Shown here piece by piece: positions 58,768 to 64,000 of a stretch of DNA of 64,000 nt. The stretch is from Xanthomonas rydalmerensis (GTDB lineage: Bacteria; Pseudomonadota; Gammaproteobacteria; Xanthomonadales; Xanthomonadaceae), in contig NZ_CP126170.1 in the NCBI RefSeq assembly GCF_033170385.1, positions 3,620,001-3,684,000 on the forward strand, given 5' to 3'. The notes under the pieces were generated by a model. That model saw nothing but the letters and a program-made list of their open reading frames with translations, did not search any database and was not told where the DNA came from. Position numbers and translations under genes: made by a program. How positions within the stretch are numbered: position 1 is the stretch's first letter; every line of letters begins with the position of its first letter.

Positions 58768-59123
58768 GCGCGGACGAAGAACACAGCGCAGGTCGCGACG
58801 CGGCCCGTGCAGCACACCACCGGCGGCTCCATGGGCCGCCGCGTTTTTCTGGCAGACCATTGCCCGCGTTGCGCGTGGATCGCCGGCCGCGCAGCACGCG
58901 ACAGTCGTCGCAGCGGCCAGCACCGTTGTGGGAGGGGCTTCAGCCCGCCACGCGTGCCTCCACCACCTTCGGCAGCGACGCCTTTCCACGGCCAGCCCGC
59001 GTCGTTCGCCCGACTGCCGCGCCGAGCACCACCATCGGCCTTGATCCAGATCAAGGGCAACACCGCGCCGACGCGGTCCAATGCCTCCCGCACCCGGTCG
59101 GGATGCGCAAGCGGAAGGCGAGC
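58768..59123. other. 356-base gap before the Roadblock operon
   Basis: No gene is seen. It holds a terminator (58821-58848) and a lone REP-like element (58926-58953, TGGGAGGGGCTTCAGCCC type). The operon promoter should lie after about 58960. Confidence 0.5.
58821..58848 (+). terminator. terminator after the EEP lipoprotein gene
   Basis: CGGCGGC (58821-58827), 7-base loop, GCCGCCG (58835-58841), CG, then TTTTT. Confidence 0.7.
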
Positions 59124-59486
59124 ATGCGAACGCAACAGTTGCAACAGGCGCTGGAGGGGCTCAACGGCGCCACCGCCGATATCGAGGCTTCGGCGCTGAT
59201 CTCCCTGGACGGGCTGATGATCGCCTCGGCGATGCCGCAGGGCATGGACGAGGACCGCGTCGGCGCGATGTCCGCGGCGCTGCTCGCGCTGGGCGAGCGC
59301 AGCGCGCGCGAACTGGCGCGCGGCGCGCTGGAGCGGGTGCTGATCCAGGGCGAGTCGGGCTACGTGATCATGAGTGCGGCCGGCCGCGAGGCGGTGCTCA
59401 CCGTGCTGGCCAAGCCCAGTGCCAGGCTGGGCCTGGTATTCCTGGACATCAAGCGCGCCGCACAGGCGCTGCAGCAGATCCTGTAG
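59124..59486 (+). CDS. Roadblock/LC7-domain protein
   Basis: A 120-residue soluble protein that is almost entirely one Roadblock/LC7 domain: ASALISLDGLMIASAMPQGM at the N-terminal strand, a long central helix (MSAALLALGERSARELARG), and a C-terminal AVLTVLAKPSARLGLVFLDI. Roadblock proteins dimerise and in bacteria often act on small Ras-like GTPases (MglA), but no GTPase gene is present here. An ATG at 59103 is an alternative start. It is first in a five-gene operon. Confidence 0.87.
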   Translation: MRTQQLQQALEGLNGATADIEASALISLDGLMIASAMPQGMDEDRVGAMSAALLALGERSARELARGALERVLIQGESGYVIMSAAGREAVLTVLAKPSARLGLVFLDIKRAAQALQQIL

Positions 59487-59495
59487 GGGGCCGCC

Positions 59496-59996
59496 ATGCC
59501 GCTGCCGCCGATGCAAGCGCCGCACGAACCGCACCGCAGCGCCGAGCTGCGCTACCACGATGGCAGCCGCCGCACGGTGTACTGGAGCGAACACGAGGTG
59601 GCCTATCCGGACGGGCGCTTGATCGTCTCGCGCACCGACCTGGACGGCGTCATCACTCACGCCAACGATGCCTTCGTCGAACTCAGCGGCTGGCCGCGCG
59701 AGGTGCTGATCGGTGCGCCGCACTGCATCCTGCGCCACCCGGAGATGCCGCGTCGCGCGTTCCGCGCGTTGTGGGACACCGTGCTGGCCGGCGAGAAGTG
59801 GCACGGCTACGTCAAGAACCTGCGCCGCGACGGCGCCTGCTACTGGGTCTACGCCACCGCATTGCCGAACGTGCGCGACGGTCGCGTGGTCGGCTTCACT
59901 TCGGTACGGCGCAAGCCTTCGCGGCGGCGCATCGACGCACTGCAACCGCTGTACGCGCAATGGCTGCAGGACGAACGCGCGCAGGCGCCGGCATGA
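59496..59996 (+). CDS. PAS-domain protein, Aer-like
   Basis: A 166-residue soluble protein with one PAS domain (about 40-140). IVSRTDLDGVITHANDAFVE is followed by LRHPEMPRRAFRALWDTVLA and CYWVYATALPNVRDGRVVGF. The RHPEMP and VKN-RRDG segments closely follow the FAD-binding PAS of the E. coli energy-taxis receptor Aer, so this may be a redox sensor. It has no output domain; it probably signals through its operon partners. It lies 9 bases after the Roadblock gene and overlaps the next gene by four. Confidence 0.83.
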   Translation: MPLPPMQAPHEPHRSAELRYHDGSRRTVYWSEHEVAYPDGRLIVSRTDLDGVITHANDAFVELSGWPREVLIGAPHCILRHPEMPRRAFRALWDTVLAGEKWHGYVKNLRRDGACYWVYATALPNVRDGRVVGFTSVRRKPSRRRIDALQPLYAQWLQDERAQAPA

Positions 59997-60748
59997 GCTG
60001 CACGTTCCTGGTCGCGCCGGACTTCGCCCCCGAATACTTCGGTGGCTGGTACCTGCTCAGCACGGTACTGCAACGCCGCGCCGGCATCGGCCTGCGCCTG
60101 CTGATGCCGGCCGATGCCGCCGAACAGCGGCAGTTGCTGGACGACAGCGTCGTCGACCTGGTGTACGCCAGCCCCTTCGACGCCAGCGCCTTGATCCGCG
60201 AACGCGGCTACCTGCCGCTGGCGCGGCCGCGCGGCCACGCCGACGAGGTGGTGATCGCGACCGCGGCCGAAGCGCCCGCGCGGTGCGTGGAAGACCTGCC
60301 CTACGGCTGCCGTATCGCGCTGACCGCCAACCAGGACGTGCGCCTGATCGGCCTGCGCCTGCTGGAACCGGCCGACCTGGAGCCGGAGCGCATCGCCTGG
60401 CGCCCGGCCAGCAGCTATGCCGCGGTGGCGCGACTGCTGCTGGAGGGCGAAGCCGATGCCGGCCTGTTCCTGGCCACCGCCTACCACGGCCTGTCGCGGC
60501 TGACCCGCGCGCGGCTGCGTCCGCTGGTGGAAAGCGCGCTGTGCGACATCGGCCACGTGCTGCTGGCGCATCCGCGCCTGGGCCAGCAACTACCGGTGCT
60601 GCGCGATGCCCTGCTTGCGCTGGGCGATGCCGCGCACCGCGACGACCAGGCGATGCTGGACGCGCTGGGCCTGGAGCGCGGCTTCGAGGCGATGGCTGCG
60701 GAGGACGCGGAATTCATGATCGACCTGATCGACACCTTGCTGGACTGA
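59993..60748 (+). CDS. PhnD-like solute-binding protein lacking a signal peptide
   Basis: A 251-residue protein with the two-lobed fold pattern of phosphonate/phosphate-binding proteins: DSVVDLVYASPFDASALIRE, then VEDLPYGCRIALTANQDVRL and ASSYAAVARLLLEGEADAGL. It has no signal peptide, so it should act in the cytoplasm as a ligand sensor rather than as a transporter part. No ABC transporter genes are nearby. Translationally coupled (ATGA) to the PAS gene and seven bases before the next gene. Confidence 0.8.
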   Translation: MSCTFLVAPDFAPEYFGGWYLLSTVLQRRAGIGLRLLMPADAAEQRQLLDDSVVDLVYASPFDASALIRERGYLPLARPRGHADEVVIATAAEAPARCVEDLPYGCRIALTANQDVRLIGLRLLEPADLEPERIAWRPASSYAAVARLLLEGEADAGLFLATAYHGLSRLTRARLRPLVESALCDIGHVLLAHPRLGQQLPVLRDALLALGDAAHRDDQAMLDALGLERGFEAMAAEDAEFMIDLIDTLLD

Positions 60749-60755
60749 GGCGCCC

Positions 60756-61397
60756 ATGCCCACGCCTTCCGCCCGCGATCCCGCACGCCTGGTGATGCGC
60801 ACCCACGCCCGCGCCCTGCTGCGCGACCCGCGCGATGCCGCCGCGCACCTGGCGCGACTGCACGCCGCGCTGCAACTGCACGACAACGAACCGACCCAGG
60901 GCGTGCTCGCCGACCTGTTCGTCGCCCTGCCGCGGCACGACGTCGCCCTGCGCCAGCTGGCGCTGCAGATGGCCGCGGCGCATCTGGCGCCGCACGTGGC
61001 CGAGGCATTCCAGCGCCATAGCCAGGGCCACGCGCTGCTGCCGATCAACGCCCTGGCCACGCGCTGGAGCGTGCTGGCGCGGCCGTCCGCCGACGTGCCG
61101 GCGCGGGTGCGCCGGGCCAGCCCGGACCATTCGCGGCGGATGGTGCGCGAGGTGGTGGACGCGCTGTGCGATGGCGCACCGATCGCCGCGGCGCGCTGCG
61201 AACGCGAGTTCCTGGATTACTGCATCAGTTGCCAGGACAAGCTCGCCTTCATGCTCGCCACCCGCGAACTGCGCCGCCATGCGCTGGCCCTGGGCGACCG
61301 CTGGGACAGCACCGCGCGCTGGCTGCAGCAGCGCGAACCGCTGGGCGGCCGCAGCGTCGACGCCCTGTCCTTTTCCAGCGCGAGTGCGCCGCGATGA
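60756..61397 (+). CDS. uncharacterised protein of the Roadblock operon
   Basis: A 213-residue soluble, mostly helical protein, rich in Arg, Ala and Leu. It contains a conserved-looking EFLDYCISCQDKLAFMLATR segment near its C-terminal third. I do not recognise the family. It overlaps the following gene by four bases (ATGA), so it is translated as part of the same unit and probably belongs to the same complex. Confidence 0.7.
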   Translation: MPTPSARDPARLVMRTHARALLRDPRDAAAHLARLHAALQLHDNEPTQGVLADLFVALPRHDVALRQLALQMAAAHLAPHVAEAFQRHSQGHALLPINALATRWSVLARPSADVPARVRRASPDHSRRMVREVVDALCDGAPIAAARCEREFLDYCISCQDKLAFMLATRELRRHALALGDRWDSTARWLQQREPLGGRSVDALSFSSASAPR

Positions 61398-62029
61398 CCA
61401 CCCCCGAACCGACCAGCCTCGAACCGACCTGGCTGATGCCGACTCCGCACGGCGTGCTGCACGGCTTCGCCAGCGCCACGCCCGACCGCATGCAGCGCGC
61501 GCTGCAACTGCTGCTCGGCGCGCACGGCGCGCTGTCGCTGCAGGAATGGCGCCAGCGCGTGGGTGGCGACGCGCAGCGCCTGCTGCAGGACGCGCGCGAA
61601 CAGCAATGGGTGCAGTTGCTGCGACGTGCGGTGCCCGGCCCGGAAATCCGCCTGGACGATTTCGCCCAGCACGTGATCGCCCCGCTATCGGCCGAACGCC
61701 GCGCGGTGCTGGCCTCCGACAGCGGCTTCTGCCTCGGTCATGTCGGGCTGGACCAGGAACAGGCCGAGACACTGAGCGCGGCCGCGGCCGACTTCGCAAG
61801 CTTCGCCCAGCGCCAGCGCGCGCGCGGCTGGCACGGCGCGCACCGCTACGTGGCGTTCTACAGCGAGCCGCAGTTGTTGCTGCCGGATTGGTCGTTCGTG
61901 CCGTTCTGGGTCGACGGCGCCGGCTACTGGCTGGTGCTGGGCGGCGAGGCGCTGCTCAACAACCTGGCGATGGTGGAACTGGTGTGGAGCATTCGCCTGG
62001 CGGCGGCACGGTTTGCGCCGCCGGCTTGA
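61394..62029 (+). CDS. uncharacterised protein, possibly a divergent Roadblock-like fold
   Basis: A 211-residue soluble protein. The C-terminal half (about 95-205) has LASDSGFCLGHVGLDQEQAE, a long helix, then FVPFWVDGAGYWLVLGGEAL and NNLAMVELVWSIRLA. The strand-helix-strand order faintly recalls a Roadblock/longin fold, but that is only an impression. Last gene of the operon; it ends in front of a hairpin shared with purT. Confidence 0.65.
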   Translation: MTTPEPTSLEPTWLMPTPHGVLHGFASATPDRMQRALQLLLGAHGALSLQEWRQRVGGDAQRLLQDAREQQWVQLLRRAVPGPEIRLDDFAQHVIAPLSAERRAVLASDSGFCLGHVGLDQEQAETLSAAAADFASFAQRQRARGWHGAHRYVAFYSEPQLLLPDWSFVPFWVDGAGYWLVLGGEALLNNLAMVELVWSIRLAAARFAPPA

Positions 62030-62047
62030 GGGGCCGGGAGTGGGGAT

Positions 62048-62077
62048 GAAAGCGGGCTCGCCTTGCGGCCCGCTTTC
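62048..62077. terminator. hairpin between convergent operon end and purT
   Basis: GAAAGCGGGC (62048-62057), 10-base loop, GCCCGCTTTC (62068-62077). The stem is good but there is no long T run, so it is only a likely terminator. Confidence 0.55.
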
Positions 62078-62091
62078 CTGTGCCCGAATCT

Positions 62092-63279
62092 TCAGGCGTC
62101 GAGGTCGATGGTGAGGGCAGCGGCGGCGTCGCGGGCGGTCTGGCGCGCCTGCTCGATATCGGCGCCGCGGGCCAGGGTCACGCCGACGCGGCGGTGGCCG
62201 TGCACGCTGGGCTTGCCGAACAGGCGCAGGGCGGTGTCGGGCGCCTGCAGCGCGGCGCCGACGTTGCCGAAGCGCGGCACGCCCTCGCCGTGCGCCAGCA
62301 GCGCGCACGAGGCCGACGGGCCGCTCTGGCGGATCGCCGGGATCGGCAGGCCGAGGATCGCGCGCGCATGCAGGGCGAACTCGCTCAGTTCCTGCGACAC
62401 CAGGGTGACCAGGCCGGTGTCGTGCGGCCGCGGCGACACCTCGCTGAACCACACCTCGTCGCCCTTGACGAACAGCTCCACGCCGAACAGGCCCCAGCCA
62501 CCGAGATCGTCGGTGACCGCGCGGGCGATGTCCTGCGCGCGCTGCAACGCCAGCGCCGACATCGGCTGCGGCTGCCAGCTCTCGCGGTAGTCGCCATCCT
62601 TCTGCCAGTGCCCGATCGGATCGCAGAACGCGGTGCCGCCGGCATGGCGCACGGTCAGCAGGGTGATCTCGTAGTCGAAGTCGATGAAGCCCTCGACGAT
62701 GCAGCGGCCGGCGCCGGCGCGGCCGCCGGTCTGCGCGTATTCCCAGGCCGCGTTGATGTCGGAGGCGCTGCGCAGCGTGCTCTGGCCCTTGCCGGAGGAC
62801 GACATCACCGGCTTGACCACGCACGGCAAACCGACCGCGGCGATCGCCTCGCGGTACTGCTCGGGCGTGTCGACGAAACGGTACGGCGAGGTCGGCAGGC
62901 CCAGGGTCTCGGCGGCCAGGCGGCGGATGCCTTCGCGGTCCATGGTCAGCCGCGCCGCGCGCGCGGTGGGAATCACCCGCTGGCCGAGGTCGCGCTCCAG
63001 CGCCACCAGCGTTTCGGTATGGATCGCCTCGATCTCCGGCACGATCAGGTGCGGCTGCTCGCGCGCGATCAACTCCCGCAGCGCCATCGCATCGAGCATG
63101 TCGACCACGTGGCTGCGGTGCGCGACCTGCATCGCCGGCGCGTCGGCATAGCGGTCCACCGCGATCACCTCCACGCCGAAGCGCTGCAGTTCGATCGCCA
63201 CTTCCTTGCCCAGTTCGCCGGAGCCGAGCAGCAGCACACGGGTGGCGGAAGCGGACAGCGGGGTTCCCAGAGTGACCAT
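62092..63279 (-). CDS. purT: formate-dependent phosphoribosylglycinamide formyltransferase
   Basis: A 395-residue ATP-grasp enzyme that makes formyl-GAR from GAR, formate and ATP in purine synthesis. Typical features are [30 protein letters not shown], the ATP loop [15 protein letters not shown] and the metal-binding [21 protein letters not shown]. Full length. It stands between the Roadblock operon and a LysR gene, on the minus strand. Confidence 0.97.
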   Translation of the reverse strand: MVTLGTPLSASATRVLLLGSGELGKEVAIELQRFGVEVIAVDRYADAPAMQVAHRSHVVDMLDAMALRELIAREQPHLIVPEIEAIHTETLVALERDLGQRVIPTARAARLTMDREGIRRLAAETLGLPTSPYRFVDTPEQYREAIAAVGLPCVVKPVMSSSGKGQSTLRSASDINAAWEYAQTGGRAGAGRCIVEGFIDFDYEITLLTVRHAGGTAFCDPIGHWQKDGDYRESWQPQPMSALALQRAQDIARAVTDDLGGWGLFGVELFVKGDEVWFSEVSPRPHDTGLVTLVSQELSEFALHARAILGLPIPAIRQSGPSASCALLAHGEGVPRFGNVGAALQAPDTALRLFGKPSVHGHRRVGVTLARGADIEQARQTARDAAAALTIDLDA

Positions 63280-63314
63280 GGCGGCGGCGCCTGCGCGAAG
63301 AGGGGGTGGCTATT

Positions 63315-64000
63315 CTAAAGCCGCCCGTCCGCCGCCTGCACCGCGTCGGCGATGGCCTCGGCGACCCGCTGCACGCGCGGCGCACGACGCACGTCCGGAT
63401 GCACGACCAGCCAGATCTCACGCTCCACGTCGCAGCGTGGCGCCTCGGGCAGTTCGACCAGCGCCCCGCCGGCGCTCGCCGCGGTCGCCTCCAGCAGGAA
63501 CCGCGGCAGCAGCGCCACGCCGGCCCCGGCCACGCAGGCATGCAGTTGCGCGGCCAGATCGTTGGCGACGAAAGCGAACCGGCGCCCGCCCGCGAAGCGC
63601 TGCAGCCATTGCTGCTGCGGAGTGTGCGCAAGCGCATCGTCATAGCCGACAAATGACCAGCTGGCAGGCGCCGCGCGGGCCCACTCCGGGCTCGCGCACA
63701 ACGCGAAGCGCATGCTGCCGATGCGCCGCGCCACCAGTCCCGGCGCCTGCGGCCGCGACAGCCGCACCGCCAGATCGGCATCGCGCGCGTACAGGTTGGC
63801 CGCCTGCGCCTCGCCCAGCAGATCGATGCGCAGCGCCGGCCAGGCACGCTGGGCGCGGGCCAGGCGCGGCGCCAGGAAGTGGCTGGCGAACACCGGCGAG
63901 GCCGAGACCCGCACGACGCCTTCCAACGTCGTGGCGCCCTGCGCGGCACGGCCGAAGGCATGCGCCTCCGCTTCCAGACGCCTGCCGTGCTCGGCCAACT
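63315..64000 (-). CDS. LysR-family regulator, N-terminus outside window
   Basis: Some 228 codons read leftward from the window edge give the effector domain of a LysR regulator: LEGVVRVSASPVFASHFLAP, then DADLAVRLSRPQ and VAGAGVALLPRFLLE. The DNA-binding part lies outside the window. It ends 35 bases upstream of purT on the same strand; no functional link is evident. Its target is unknown. Confidence 0.88.
   Translation of the reverse strand, partial: LAEHGRRLEAEAHAFGRAAQGATTLEGVVRVSASPVFASHFLAPRLARAQRAWPALRIDLLGEAQAANLYARDADLAVRLSRPQAPGLVARRIGSMRFALCASPEWARAAPASWSFVGYDDALAHTPQQQWLQRFAGGRRFAFVANDLAAQLHACVAGAGVALLPRFLLEATAASAGGALVELPEAPRCDVEREIWLVVHPDVRRAPRVQRVAEAIADAVQAADGRL

Overview
The window is a high-GC chromosomal segment from a gammaproteobacterium of the Xanthomonadaceae, most likely Xanthomonas or a very close relative. 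Support comes from the murJ-ribF-ileS-lspA-ispH and rplU-rpmA/obgE/rpsT arrangements, a FecI/FecR/TonB-receptor locus of the Xanthomonas-Caulobacter type, a cyoABCD quinol oxidase, and many copies of an intergenic palindrome around GGAGCGGCTTCAGCCGC. The species assignment is inference. No phage, IS element, rRNA or CRISPR array was seen.

Layout. 1-3720: 3' part of an M19-type peptidase, a CPA2 cation/proton antiporter, an uncharacterised protein and a glutathione S-transferase. 4037-17971: a sugar locus. It has a secreted clan GH-A-like hydrolase with carbohydrate-binding repeats, a YtfQ/R/T/YjfF-type sugar ABC transporter, a semialdehyde dehydrogenase, a GguC/AraD1-type FAH-fold dehydratase, a GbpR-like LysR regulator, an SDR sugar dehydrogenase and an IlvD/Edd-family pentonate dehydratase. 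Together they read as an oxidative, non-phosphorylating pentose route (sugar to acid to 2-keto-3-deoxy acid to 2-oxoglutarate semialdehyde to 2-oxoglutarate), probably for L-arabinose. The two divergent promoter regions share an AT-rich operator element.

18322-25915: sigma factor, anti-sigma, TonB-dependent receptor with a signalling domain, a histidine-acid phosphatase (phytase family) and an exported EEP-phosphatase fused to a jacalin-like lectin. I read this as a surface-signalled scavenging locus, possibly for inositol phosphates. 26196-32545: DUF805 protein, RadA, a small P-loop kinase, an M61 peptidase, and an SDR/MarR divergent pair with two matching operators.

32766-36678: cyoABCD. 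36995-37070: tRNA-Thr(CGT). 37190-38850: two coupled envelope proteins of unknown function. 39112-46378: ispH, lspA, ileS, ribF, murJ on the minus strand. 46480-48746: rpsT, obgE, rpmA, rplU. 49043-57445: uvrA, thioesterase, a PCuAC copper chaperone, a crotonase, tesB, a DUF2007-like protein, a five-EF-hand protein and bpt. 57535-58767: an EEP lipoprotein.

59124-62029 is the most novel-looking part: a tight five-gene operon of a Roadblock/LC7 protein, an Aer-like PAS protein, a PhnD-like solute-binding protein without a signal peptide, and two unrecognised proteins. The window ends with purT and the 3' part of a LysR gene. Interpretations rest on motif recognition by eye; no database search was possible.
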